Positions 1 through 6,918 are shown, counted from the stretch's first letter. The stretch is 7,714 bases of DNA from Candidatus Thiodiazotropha sp. (ex Gloverina cf. vestifex) (GCA_025656435.1 JAHXHT010000110.1:1-7714); one strand, 5' to 3'. Notes: a model not told the origin generated them from the letters alone. Numbers and translations: made by a program.

Positions 1-135
1 ACGCAGGACGGTCGGGGCATAACGGCTGTCGCGTTGGCGAGTCGATTTTGGGGACTCGGATGTCCCAAAATCTATCACGAGGTAGCGACACTCTTAGTTC
101 CTGCCGGAGTATCTTGACCAGTTACAAGGCTACAA
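1..135. other. Leader / upstream-gene end, no gene identified
   Basis: No gene can be assigned here. Frame 1 is open from the window edge to a TGA at 115-117 (38 codons), so this could be the C-terminus of an upstream gene ending 18 bases before the stress-protein start. The translated tail (about ...ATLLVPAGVS) matches no family I recognise, and a run this short may be chance. The only clear structure is the hairpin at 44-72, listed separately. I see no convincing promoter. Confidence 0.4.
44..72. repeat. Imperfect inverted repeat / hairpin upstream of usp
   Basis: GATTTTGGGGAC (44-55) can pair with GTCCCAAAATC (62-72) across a six-base loop, TCGGAT. That gives eleven base pairs with one bulged G. 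No T-run follows on either strand, so it is not a textbook intrinsic terminator. It could be a leader structure, a terminator of another type for an upstream gene, or an operator dyad. The structure is seen directly; its role is unknown. Confidence 0.5.
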
Positions 136-648
136 GTGAGGCATACCAAAGTGACTACCATCCCCGAGATCAAAACCATTCTCTACGCTACGGACCTGGG
201 CCGGCATATGCGACCGGTGTTTCGTCATGCCATCAGTATGGCCCAGCACCTCAATGCAAAGATCGTCATGTTACATGTGGTAGAGCCCCTCGGCAGTACC
301 GGGGAGGCAGTGCTCTCCGCTTACCTGCCTAATAAAAAAGTGGAAAAGCTTGAGCGAGACGGTATGAAGAAGATTCTCAAGCAAATGAAGGCAAGGCTTG
401 AGGATTTCTGTCACCATGAGATGGAACTGTGTGATAAAAAAAGTTCGATGGTCAAGGATATCGTGGTAACTACCGGGAGACCTGCTGATCGTATTCCCCA
501 GGAGGCGGAGAAGTACCAGGTAGATATGATCGTGATGGGCAGTTCGAGCGAAGGATTTATTGCTCACGGCCTGCTGAGTTCCACTGCGCGCCACGTGACC
601 CAGGTCAGCCATTTACCGGTCTTGTTAGTACCGAATCGCAACCATTGA
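136..648 (+). CDS. Universal stress protein (UspA-like, single domain)
   Basis: A 170-residue cytoplasmic protein of the universal stress protein (Usp) family, alpha/beta-fold proteins that usually dimerise and often bind ATP. The N-terminal strand motif ILYATDLG (residues 15-22) and the C-terminal pattern of a glycine-serine loop, a helix (STARHV) and the strand LPVLLVP are typical. The nucleotide-binding signature is normally G-x2-G-x9-G-S/T. Here the first glycine is Gly135, but the second and third glycines are replaced by serine (GSSS...SS), so ATP binding is doubtful. A basic, lysine-rich stretch (about residues 67-83) lies between the two halves. The start is a GTG preceded by AAGG six bases upstream. 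A second GTG at 151, with GAGG nine bases upstream, is a plausible alternative that would shorten the protein by five residues. It precedes maeB by 160 bases and is probably a separate transcription unit. Physiological role unknown. Confidence 0.88.
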   Translation: MRHTKVTTIPEIKTILYATDLGRHMRPVFRHAISMAQHLNAKIVMLHVVEPLGSTGEAVLSAYLPNKKVEKLERDGMKKILKQMKARLEDFCHHEMELCDKKSSMVKDIVVTTGRPADRIPQEAEKYQVDMIVMGSSSEGFIAHGLLSSTARHVTQVSHLPVLLVPNRNH

Positions 649-808
649 TTAAGCCACAATTTGGATCATTTAATATCATTATTCGCGATATAAAATAACG
701 ATTCATTATTTCACATTATTTTTGGGTCTCAACATACTGATCCGTTCACTGACAAACAAAGCTGGGGAAAACGATTGATTGATGGGATTAAACAGGTAGC
801 AATACATC
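649..808. other. AT-rich intergenic region usp-maeB
   Basis: This 160-base gap is markedly richer in A+T than the flanking genes. It holds a promoter candidate at 710-738 and a small AT-only dyad, AAATAA (693-698) with TTATTT (706-711), which overlaps the -35 hexamer and could be a protein-binding site. I see no strong terminator for the upstream gene. Confidence 0.5.
710..738 (+). promoter_or_regulatory. Candidate sigma70 promoter for maeB
   Basis: TTCACA (710-715, five of six to the -35 consensus) and CATACT (733-738, four of six to the -10 consensus) are separated by exactly 17 bases. They lie in the AT-rich gap and would start transcription near 745, leaving a leader of about 65 bases before maeB. 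The hexamers are seen in the sequence; promoter activity is inferred. Confidence 0.45.
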
Positions 809-3088
809 ATGTCTGAAGAGTTGAGACGAGCGGCGCTCGACTACCATCTCTACCCCAAACCGGGAAAGCTGGAGATCAAGGCCACCAAGCCAATGGCCAA
901 CCAGCGTGACCTGGCGCTAGCCTATTCACCGGGTGTGGCTGCGGCCTGTGAGATGATCGAGGAAGACCCTCGCACGGCAGCGGATTACACTGCACGGGGC
1001 AATCTGGTCGCGGTCATCACCAACGGTACAGCGGTGCTCGGTTTGGGCGCCATCGGCAGCCTCGCTTCAAAGCCGGTCATGGAAGGCAAGGCGGTACTCT
1101 TCAAGCAGTTTGCGGATATCGATGTGTTCGATATCGAGGTTGAAGAGCGGGATCCTCAGCAATTCATTGAGACAGTGGCCCGGCTGGAACCCAGCTTCGG
1201 CGGCATCAATCTCGAGGATATCAAAGCGCCTGAGTGCTTCATCATCGAGAAAGCGCTGAAAGCGCGCATGAACATACCGGTATTTCACGACGATCAGCAC
1301 GGTACGGCGATTGTCGTCTGTGCAGCTATCCTCAACGGCTTGAAGGTGGTTGGCAAAGAGATCGGTGAAGTCAGGCTGGTGACCGCCGGCGCGGGAGCCG
1401 CGGCACTGGCCTGTATCGGTCTGCTGGTCGATATGGGATTGAAGAAGGAGAATATCATCGTCACCGACATCGCCGGTGTGGTCTATCAGGGCCGTGCTGG
1501 AGAGATGGATCGCTACAAGGCTGAGTATGCAGTGGATACCGAGCTGCGTACCCTACAGGAGGCCCTGTCGGGTGCCGACGTATTTCTCGGTCTCTCTGCT
1601 GCCGGTGTGCTGAAAGCGGAATGGTTGCCAGCAATGGCAGAGAATCCTTTGATTATGGCACTGGCCAACCCGGTACCTGAGATCCTGCCGGAAGAGGCCA
1701 AGGCAGTACGGCCGGATGCCATTATGGCGACAGGGCGCACCGATTATCCCAACCAGGTCAATAATGTCCTCTGTTTCCCTTTCCTGTTTCGCGGCGCACT
1801 TGACGTAGGCGCCACCGAGATCAATAGCGCGATGAAGGTGGCCTGCGTACGCGCCATCGCTGAAATGGCTGAGGCGGAGTCATCCGATGTGGTGCGATCC
1901 GCCTATGGCGGCCAACAGTTGCAGTTCGGTCCCGAGTATCTGATTCCCAAGCCCTTCGATCCCCGGCTGATGGAGAAGGTGCCCTATGCCGTGGCGGTAG
2001 CCGCTATGGAAACGGGTGTGGCGACGCGCCCCTTGGTTGATCTGAAGGCTTATCAAGACCGCTTACAGCATCGGGTTTTTCGGACCAGCCTGACCATGCG
2101 GCCGATTTTCGAGAAGGCGCATCAAGAGTTGCGCCGGGTCGTCTATGCGGAAGGGCAGCAGGAAAAAGTGCTCGAAGTTGCTCAACAGGTCGTGGACCAG
2201 GCCATTGCCAGGCCTGTCCTCATTGGTCGTCGCGATATTATTCATCAACGCATTGAGACCCTCGGGCTGCGTCTGCAGGAAGAGGTCGATTTCGAACTTG
2301 TTGATCCCCTCGATAACCCCCAATTAGACCGTTACACTCAGGCCTTTTTCGAACGGGTACAACGGAAAGGTTACTCTCCCAAGGAGGCCCGCAGCTACAT
2401 CGCACGTAACTCAACCGCCCTCGCATCGGTAATGCTGGCGCTGGGTGATGTGGATGCCATGATCTGCGGAACCGTGGGACGCTACAGCAACCATCTGCAA
2501 TTGGTCGAAGAGGTTGTCGGCACCGAGGGTGGTGTGGACAGGCTTACCTCCATGAATGCGCTGGTGCTCCACTCTGGCACGTTGTTTATTGCCGATACTT
2601 ATGTGCAGGTCGACCCGACCGCAGAGGAGTTGGCAGAGATTGTCTCACTTTGTGCGGAAGAGGTGCTCTGGTTCGGTATCGAGCCCAAGGTGGCGCTGCT
2701 ATCACACTCCAATTTTGGCAGTCACGATTCCCCATCAGCAAAAAAAATGCACAATGCTCTACAGTTAGTGAGAGCGCGTATGCCGGATCTTGAGGTTGAA
2801 GGCGAGATGCACGCCGACCTGGCCCTCTCCGAGGAGTTACGCAAGACACGGTTTCCCAACTCCCAGTTAAAGGGCCGGGCGAATCTTTTAGTCATGCCTA
2901 ACCAGGATGCAGCGAATATCGCCTTTAACATGCTGAAGATGCTGGGCGAAGGTGTCGCTATCGGACCGATTCTGATCGGTGCCGCCAAGTCGGCACATGT
3001 GGTCACGCCAACCATTACAGTGAGGGGGCTGCTCAACATGACTGCACTGGCCTCGGTGAGAGCCAGTTGTCAGATGAAGCAGGATTGA
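809..3088 (+). CDS. maeB: NADP-dependent malic enzyme, MaeB type
   Basis: Oxidatively decarboxylates (S)-malate to pyruvate and CO2 with reduction of NADP+. It is cytoplasmic and feeds pyruvate and NADPH from TCA intermediates. At 759 residues it has the full length of the MaeB hybrid family. The malic enzyme part (about 1-425) shows YSPGVA with the catalytic Tyr39, Lys94 in KPVMEGK, the metal-binding region NLEDIKAPEC (Glu136, Asp137), FHDDQHGTA (Asp161, Asp162), the dinucleotide-binding loop GAGAAA (194-199) and DYPNQVNNVLCFPF. From about residue 431 to the end there is a phosphotransacetylase-like domain with SHSNFGS, GEMHAD and LVMPNQDAANIA. In this family that domain lacks transacetylase activity and is regulatory (acetyl-CoA inhibition is reported for the E. 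coli enzyme). Cofactor choice is inferred from family membership. The ATG start matches the N-terminus of homologues, although the ribosome-binding site (CAGG, about 12 bases upstream) is weak. The sdh genes follow 89 bases later. Confidence 0.96.
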   Translation: MSEELRRAALDYHLYPKPGKLEIKATKPMANQRDLALAYSPGVAAACEMIEEDPRTAADYTARGNLVAVITNGTAVLGLGAIGSLASKPVMEGKAVLFKQFADIDVFDIEVEERDPQQFIETVARLEPSFGGINLEDIKAPECFIIEKALKARMNIPVFHDDQHGTAIVVCAAILNGLKVVGKEIGEVRLVTAGAGAAALACIGLLVDMGLKKENIIVTDIAGVVYQGRAGEMDRYKAEYAVDTELRTLQEALSGADVFLGLSAAGVLKAEWLPAMAENPLIMALANPVPEILPEEAKAVRPDAIMATGRTDYPNQVNNVLCFPFLFRGALDVGATEINSAMKVACVRAIAEMAEAESSDVVRSAYGGQQLQFGPEYLIPKPFDPRLMEKVPYAVAVAAMETGVATRPLVDLKAYQDRLQHRVFRTSLTMRPIFEKAHQELRRVVYAEGQQEKVLEVAQQVVDQAIARPVLIGRRDIIHQRIETLGLRLQEEVDFELVDPLDNPQLDRYTQAFFERVQRKGYSPKEARSYIARNSTALASVMLALGDVDAMICGTVGRYSNHLQLVEEVVGTEGGVDRLTSMNALVLHSGTLFIADTYVQVDPTAEELAEIVSLCAEEVLWFGIEPKVALLSHSNFGSHDSPSAKKMHNALQLVRARMPDLEVEGEMHADLALSEELRKTRFPNSQLKGRANLLVMPNQDAANIAFNMLKMLGEGVAIGPILIGAAKSAHVVTPTITVRGLLNMTALASVRASCQMKQD

Positions 3089-3177
3089 GGGTAGAATCCA
3101 GGAGACTGTCTGCACAATCAGGATTTTTATGTTGTTAGGCGGTGAGACAATCAACTAACGAGTTGGAACCTAATGCG
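3089..3177. other. maeB-sdhC spacer
   Basis: No gene. An AATCC (3095-3099) / GGATT (3121-3125) pairing followed by TTTATG could be a very weak terminator, but the loop is about 20 bases. I found no convincing sigma70 promoter, so whether sdhC has its own promoter or is read through from maeB cannot be decided from the sequence. Confidence 0.3.
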
Positions 3178-3558
3178 ATGCTAACTACGAAATCGAGACC
3201 GGTCTTTCTCAATCTTATGAAGATAAGGCTGCCTGTTGCCGGGGTGATGTCGATCATTCATCGCGCCACGGGTGTGGTGATGGTGGTCGCCATTCCGCTG
3301 CTGGTCTATCTTCTTGATCTCTCACTCTCTGGTGATGCGGGTTTTGCTGATACGGTATCCTTGTTCGGCAATGGGCTGGTCAAGTTGATGCTCTTCCTCT
3401 TTTTGTGGGGATTGATGCACCATCTGCTTGCCGGCATCCGCTACCTGTTGATCGATATCGATATCGGTGTGGAGAAACCGCTTTTTCGCCAAACTGCCTG
3501 GGGTGTGATCGTTGCAGCGCCTGTATTGGCCTTGATCCTGATGGGAGGTCTCTCATGA
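3178..3558 (+). CDS. sdhC: Succinate dehydrogenase cytochrome b556 subunit
   Basis: One of two membrane anchors of complex II. It carries electrons from the SdhAB head to quinone and helps bind heme b. The 126-residue protein has three hydrophobic segments (about 22-47, 63-92 and 105-124). Conserved residues are visible: RPVFLNL near the N-terminus, SIIHR with Ser25 and Arg29 (equivalent to the quinone-site Ser27 and Arg31 of E. coli) and HHLLAGIR with His82 as the likely heme ligand. I chose the ATG at 3178 over an upstream in-frame GTG at 3142. The extra 12 residues are polar and absent from relatives, and the GTG has an AGG only two bases away. The shorter form has the usual family length and GGAA about nine bases upstream. 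The gene ends in an ATGA overlap with sdhD, which implies translational coupling. Confidence 0.94.
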   Translation: MLTTKSRPVFLNLMKIRLPVAGVMSIIHRATGVVMVVAIPLLVYLLDLSLSGDAGFADTVSLFGNGLVKLMLFLFLWGLMHHLLAGIRYLLIDIDIGVEKPLFRQTAWGVIVAAPVLALILMGGLS

Positions 3559-3896
3559 GCCGGCAAGCAAGCGGTCTGTGGGCCTGGTTTCTGCAACGTG
3601 CCACTGCCATCTATCTGATGCTGTTTATTCTTTATGTGCTGCAACACATGATCTTTCATGCACCAGCTGATCATGCTGCCTGGCAGGCATGGGTTGCACA
3701 ACCACTGGTCTCACTGGGGGGGTTGCTGTTTTTTGCCTCACTCTTGCTGCATGCCTGGGTCGGTATCCGCGATGTGATTATCGACTATGTTCATCCCACC
3801 GCTATTCGTGTCTCTGTGTTGACAGTGATCGGCTTTGTCCTGGTGGGCTGTGCGGCATGGGTACTCCAGATCATCATCCTGGCGCAAATCGCCTGA
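3555..3896 (+). CDS. sdhD: Succinate dehydrogenase membrane anchor subunit
   Basis: Second membrane anchor of complex II, 113 residues with three hydrophobic helices (about 14-36, 50-74 and 84-110). RATAIYL near the N-terminus and HAWVGIRDVIIDYV are family signatures. His66 sits at the heme-facing position. Asp77 and Tyr78 match the quinone-site Asp82 and Tyr83 of the E. coli subunit, with the same 11-residue spacing from the histidine. The ATG overlaps the sdhC stop (ATGA), and a strong GGGAGG ribosome-binding site lies six bases upstream inside sdhC, supporting this start over a longer in-frame extension. sdhA follows after 19 bases. Confidence 0.94.
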   Translation: MSRQASGLWAWFLQRATAIYLMLFILYVLQHMIFHAPADHAAWQAWVAQPLVSLGGLLFFASLLLHAWVGIRDVIIDYVHPTAIRVSVLTVIGFVLVGCAAWVLQIIILAQIA

Positions 3897-3915
3897 TATC
3901 AAAGGGTCAACATTC

Positions 3916-5676
3916 ATGGCACTGGAAAAGCAACGTTTCGATACCCTGATTCTCGGCGCCGGTGGTGCCGGGTTGAATGCCGCCCTGCAGTTGGCCAACG
4001 CCAATCTCAAGGTGGCGGTGGTCTCCAAAGTATTTCCCACCCGTTCACATACGGTTGCGGCACAGGGTGGCGTGAATGCCGCGCTGGCCAATGTGCTGCC
4101 GGACAACTGGCACTGGCATATGTTCGATACGGTCAAGGGCTCCGACTATCTGGGCGATCAGGACGCCATCGAGTACATGTGCCGGGAGGCCATCCCGACT
4201 GTCTATGAACTCGAGCACAGCGGTGTTCCTTTTTCACGGCTCGATAACGGTAAGATCTACCAGCGTGCCTTCGGTGGACAGAGCCAGAACTTCGGCGGTG
4301 ATCAGGCGGCACGTACCTGTGCTGCAGCAGATCGTACCGGTCACGCTATCCTGCATACCCTCTACCAGCAGAACATCCGCGCCAAGACTCACTTTTTTGA
4401 CGAATACTTTGCAGTTGATCTGATACAGGATCAGGAGGGGATCATCCTCGGTGCCCTGGTGCTCGATATCGCCACCGGCGAGCCCCTGCTGATCGAGGCG
4501 AAGACCACACTGCTGGCCACTGGCGGCTGCGGTCAGGTCTTCCGCACCACAAGTAACGCCCATATCAATACCGGCGATGGCAAGGCAATGATCCTGCGTG
4601 CGGGACTGCCATTGATGGATATGGAATTCTTTCAGTTCCATCCCACAGGTATCGCCGGTAAGGGGATGCTGATCACCGAAGGTGTGCGTGGCGAAGGTGG
4701 CTATCTGATCAACAAGGATGGTGAGCGCTTCATGGAGAAGTACGCACCCAACGCAAAAGATCTGGCCAGCCGGGACGTGGTAGCCCGTTCCATCGTTACC
4801 GAAGTTCGTGAGGGACGTGGCTGCGGACCCGAAGCGGATCATGTCATGCTCAAGGTGAACCACCTCGATGAGGCGGTGATCGCAAAAAGGCTGCCGGGTA
4901 TCCGCGAAAGTTCCAAGATCTTCGCCGGTGTCGATCCGGTCAAGGATCCGATCCCCGTCTTTCCCACCGCCCACTATGTCATGGGGGGTATCCCCACCGA
5001 CCGTTTTGGCCGCGTGATGCCGACGTCGGATGACGATGGCGATCATCTTCCCGGTCTCTACGCTGCCGGTGAGTGCGCCTGCGCCTCAGTGCATGGGGCC
5101 AACCGGCTGGGTGGTAACTCGTTGCTCGATATCCTGGTCTTTGGAAGACTCGCCGGCAAGAGCATCATCGACTACGTCAGAGACAATCCCAGTCACCGAC
5201 CGCTTGATGAGGCGAACGTCGAGTGGGCTATGGGCCGTCTTGGCAGGTGGGATAACAAGGGTGACGGCATCACTGTCAGCGATTTGCGCAAGGAGTTCCG
5301 CAAGACCATGGAGGATCACGCCGGTGTGTTCCGTGTCGAGGAAATGATGCGGGAAGGTGTTGAGAAGGTGAGGGCGATCCGTGAAAAGCTTGCTGATGTC
5401 CGCCTGACCGACCATTCCAGTACCTTCAATACCAATCGCACAGAAGCGTTGGAGTTGGAGAACATGATCGACGTGGGTCTCTCAATCGCGACCTCGGCCT
5501 TGCATCGCAAGGAGAGTCGTGGCGCTCACTCCCGTCCCGATTATCCGAAGCGGGATGATGCTGAGTGGATGAAACATACCCTCTACTGGCAGGAAGGCGA
5601 CAAACTTGACTATAAGGGTGTGCGCTCCCAGCCGTTGACGGTGGAGAGTTTTCCGCCGAAAGAAAGGGTTTATTAA
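3916..5676 (+). CDS. sdhA: Succinate dehydrogenase flavoprotein subunit
   Basis: Catalytic subunit of complex II. It oxidises succinate to fumarate on a covalently bound FAD at the inner face of the membrane. The 586-residue protein is full length (E. coli form 588). Visible features are the FAD-binding loop GAGGAG (14-19), His45 in RSHTVAAQGG for the covalent flavin bond, the substrate site with His242 in FHPTG, Thr254 in LITEGVRGEGG, Arg286 in ASRDVVAR, His353 in TAHYVMGG and Arg397 in GANRLGGNSL, and the C-terminal helical domain with DHSSTFNTNRTEALEL. The end, FPPKERVY, resembles the E. coli terminus, so the stop codon looks native. I chose the ATG with AAAGGG nine bases upstream; a 27-residue upstream extension overlaps sdhD and is unlike the family. 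FAD attachment should depend on sdhE downstream. The stop codon directly abuts a palindromic repeat element. Confidence 0.98.
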   Translation: MALEKQRFDTLILGAGGAGLNAALQLANANLKVAVVSKVFPTRSHTVAAQGGVNAALANVLPDNWHWHMFDTVKGSDYLGDQDAIEYMCREAIPTVYELEHSGVPFSRLDNGKIYQRAFGGQSQNFGGDQAARTCAAADRTGHAILHTLYQQNIRAKTHFFDEYFAVDLIQDQEGIILGALVLDIATGEPLLIEAKTTLLATGGCGQVFRTTSNAHINTGDGKAMILRAGLPLMDMEFFQFHPTGIAGKGMLITEGVRGEGGYLINKDGERFMEKYAPNAKDLASRDVVARSIVTEVREGRGCGPEADHVMLKVNHLDEAVIAKRLPGIRESSKIFAGVDPVKDPIPVFPTAHYVMGGIPTDRFGRVMPTSDDDGDHLPGLYAAGECACASVHGANRLGGNSLLDILVFGRLAGKSIIDYVRDNPSHRPLDEANVEWAMGRLGRWDNKGDGITVSDLRKEFRKTMEDHAGVFRVEEMMREGVEKVRAIREKLADVRLTDHSSTFNTNRTEALELENMIDVGLSIATSALHRKESRGAHSRPDYPKRDDAEWMKHTLYWQEGDKLDYKGVRSQPLTVESFPPKERVY

Positions 5677-5821
5677 TTTTGAATTGTGATTTTTTAATTT
5701 TGAATTGATTGTGTGTGACGCACACGGTTGGATTTTGAAGAGAAGTGTAGCTGTTCCTCTAGTAAAGATTTGAGCGAAGCGAACACCGAAATTCAAAATT
5801 TATAATTCAAAATTCAAAATT
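5675..5821. repeat. Palindromic MITE-like element between sdhA and sdhB
   Basis: Two 32-base arms, 5675-5706 and 5790-5821, are inverted copies. Each arm is AATTTTGAATT, a 10-base spacer, then AATTTTGAATT (reverse-complemented on the right). By eye 28 of 32 positions match, with mismatches only in the spacers. The right arm also has AATTCAAA in tandem (5804-5819). The 83-base centre contains a GTGTG-TGACG-CACAC hairpin (5711-5725 or one repeat unit later) and has no gene. Without the element, sdhA and sdhB would be about 23 bases apart, holding just the sdhB ribosome-binding site, so it looks like an insertion. The mRNA could fold into a long stem between the two coding regions. No clear target-site duplication is seen. 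Repeats rich in AATTCAAAATT are, from memory, common in some environmental bacteria; family assignment is open. Confidence 0.75.
5801..5806 (+). promoter_or_regulatory. Perfect -10 hexamer inside the repeat element
   Basis: TATAAT occurs in the spacer of the right arm, 39 bases before the sdhB start. No recognisable -35 lies 16-18 bases upstream and there is no extended -10 TGn. It may be a fortuitous product of AT-rich sequence, or a weak promoter giving sdhB and sdhE extra transcription. Confidence 0.2.
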
Positions 5822-5844
5822 TCCAAATCTGCAGAGGATTTGAA

Positions 5845-6537
5845 ATGAAATTCAGCGTTTACCGTTACAATCCGGAAACCGACAACGAGCCCTATATGCA
5901 GGCATTCGAGGTCGAGGCTCGCCAGGGCATGATGCTGCGAGATGCGCTGATGGCCATTCAGGAGCAGGATGAGTCTTTCACTTTCCGTCACTCCTGCGGT
6001 GAAGGCGTTTGCGGTTCCGATGGGGTAAATGTCAACGGCAGCAACAAGCTTGCCTGTATCACCCCCCTATCTGAATTGAAGGAAACGGTCGAGGTCAGGC
6101 CCTTTCCCGGTCGCCCTGTGATCCGTGATCTGGTAGTCGACATGAGCCAGTTCTATGCCCAGTACAAACAGGTCGATCCCTGGCTAATTCGCAAGGAGCC
6201 CTTGCCGGAGCAGGAGATTTTGCAGTCTCCTGAAGAGCGGGACAAACTCGACGGTCTCTATGAGTGCATCATGTGTGGTTGCTGCTCCACCGCATGTCCC
6301 TCTTTCTGGTGGAATCCGGACAAGTTCCTCGGTCCCCAGGCACTGCTTAGCGCCTGCCGCTTTCTGGCAGACAGTCGGGACCAGGCCAGTGAGGAACGCC
6401 TTAACAGTCTGGAAGGGCCTTATAAACTATTTCGCTGCCATACCATCATGAACTGTGTGGAGGCCTGTCCGAAGGGACTCAACCCGACCAAGGCTATCGG
6501 TCACATCAAGGAAATCATGCTCAAGGATGCCATTTGA
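5845..6537 (+). CDS. sdhB: Succinate dehydrogenase iron-sulfur subunit
   Basis: Electron-transfer subunit of complex II, linking FAD in SdhA to quinone at the membrane anchors. The 230-residue protein shows all three cluster motifs. [2Fe-2S]: Cys51, Cys56, Asp59 and Cys71; the aspartate in third place is as in the E. coli enzyme. [4Fe-4S]: Cys141, Cys144, Cys147 and Cys208. [3Fe-4S]: Cys151, Cys198 and Cys204. CPSFWWNP and PVIRDLVVDM are family hallmarks. The ATG is preceded by AGAGGA six bases upstream. The gene is separated from sdhA by an unusual 168 bases carrying a palindromic element, although the two products are needed in equal amounts; expression probably relies on read-through of that hairpin or on a local promoter. 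sdhE follows after 29 bases. Confidence 0.98.
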   Translation: MKFSVYRYNPETDNEPYMQAFEVEARQGMMLRDALMAIQEQDESFTFRHSCGEGVCGSDGVNVNGSNKLACITPLSELKETVEVRPFPGRPVIRDLVVDMSQFYAQYKQVDPWLIRKEPLPEQEILQSPEERDKLDGLYECIMCGCCSTACPSFWWNPDKFLGPQALLSACRFLADSRDQASEERLNSLEGPYKLFRCHTIMNCVEACPKGLNPTKAIGHIKEIMLKDAI

Positions 6538-6551
6538 TACCTGTCAGGTAT
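6537..6551. repeat. Perfect 15-base palindrome between sdhB and sdhE
   Basis: ATACCTG-T-CAGGTAT is a perfect dyad of seven-base arms that starts on the last base of the sdhB stop codon. As RNA it could form a five-pair stem with a five-base loop, just ahead of the sdhE ribosome-binding site (GAAGAG, 6553-6558). It could tune sdhE translation or mRNA decay, or be a DNA operator. No T-run follows, so it is not a terminator. Confidence 0.35.
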
Positions 6552-6566
6552 TGAAGAGTTCTACCG

Positions 6567-6830
6567 ATGATGATTCCTGAAAGTGAGCTGAAGAATATCG
6601 AGAAACTCCGCTGGCAATGTCGTCGCGGCATGCTTGAATTGGATGTCCTGTTGGAGGCATTCCTCGATCAGCACTATGAAATGCTGAGTCCCCGCCTGCA
6701 AAGGCACTTCCTGCAGTTACTTGAATTTCCCGATCCGGTTATTCATTCGTGGTGCGTGGGTGGAGAAAACCCGGACGATGAAGGATTCGTGGAGTTGGTT
6801 GACTCGATTCGCGCCACCAGCGTGGCTTGA
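6567..6830 (+). CDS. sdhE: SdhE FAD assembly factor (Sdh5/YgfY family)
   Basis: Small soluble protein of 87 residues that promotes covalent attachment of FAD to SdhA (and to fumarate reductase in species that have it). The family signature RGMLELD is present with Arg20, Gly21 and Glu24 of the RGxxE motif, preceded by LRWQCR. The C-terminal half has FPDPVIHSW (about 54-62), also typical. Length matches the family (about 80-95). Two consecutive ATG codons (6567 and 6570) can serve as start; the first has GAAGAG eight bases upstream. It sits last in the sdh cluster, 29 bases after sdhB, which fits co-expression with its client flavoprotein. The family was once annotated as an antitoxin (CptB); the operon context here favours the assembly role. 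Confidence 0.93.
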   Translation: MMIPESELKNIEKLRWQCRRGMLELDVLLEAFLDQHYEMLSPRLQRHFLQLLEFPDPVIHSWCVGGENPDDEGFVELVDSIRATSVA

Positions 6831-6866
6831 TTTTTCAGCTTAAGAGACAAAACTTTATCGGGTTTC

Positions 6867-6888
6867 AAACTCATCGAGTTTTTATAAA
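6867..6888 (+). terminator. Possible weak intrinsic terminator after sdhE
   Basis: AAACTC (6867-6872) and GAGTTT (6876-6881) form a six-pair stem with an ATC loop, followed by TTATAA. It lies 36 bases after the sdhE stop. The stem is short and half A-T and the T-tract is broken, so termination may be weak; the larger hairpins just downstream could assist. Confidence 0.4.
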
Positions 6889-6918
6889 AAGCGCTAGTCA
6901 TAGAAATAGTGCGTAACG

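Noticed and set aside
48..332. A 94-codon plus-strand open frame overlapping the stress gene
   Set aside because: It overlaps the first 200 bases of usp in another frame and gives a low-complexity product with no recognisable domain.
3142..3177. GTG-initiated N-terminal extension of sdhC
   Set aside because: The extra 12 polar residues are not seen in SdhC proteins, and the AGG is only two bases from the GTG; the ATG at 3178 gives the normal length.
3835..3915. Upstream in-frame extension of sdhA
   Set aside because: It overlaps sdhD by 62 bases and encodes residues unlike SdhA; the ATG at 3916 places the flavin-linked histidine at position 45 as in E. coli.
4234..5046. A 270-codon minus-strand open frame opposite sdhA
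   Set aside because: It lies wholly inside sdhA, whose protein is conserved along its full length; the antisense product matches no family and has no ribosome-binding site that stands out.
5482..5796. Minus-strand open frames with an NSKLKNHNSKL-like product across the sdhA-sdhB gap
   Set aside because: The repetitive peptide is just the translation of the AATTTTGAATT repeat arms and the antisense of the sdhA end.
5675..5821. CRISPR-like or simple tandem array in the AATTCAAA-rich gap
   Set aside because: The units are inverted arms with a degenerate tandem, without evenly spaced direct repeats or unique spacers.
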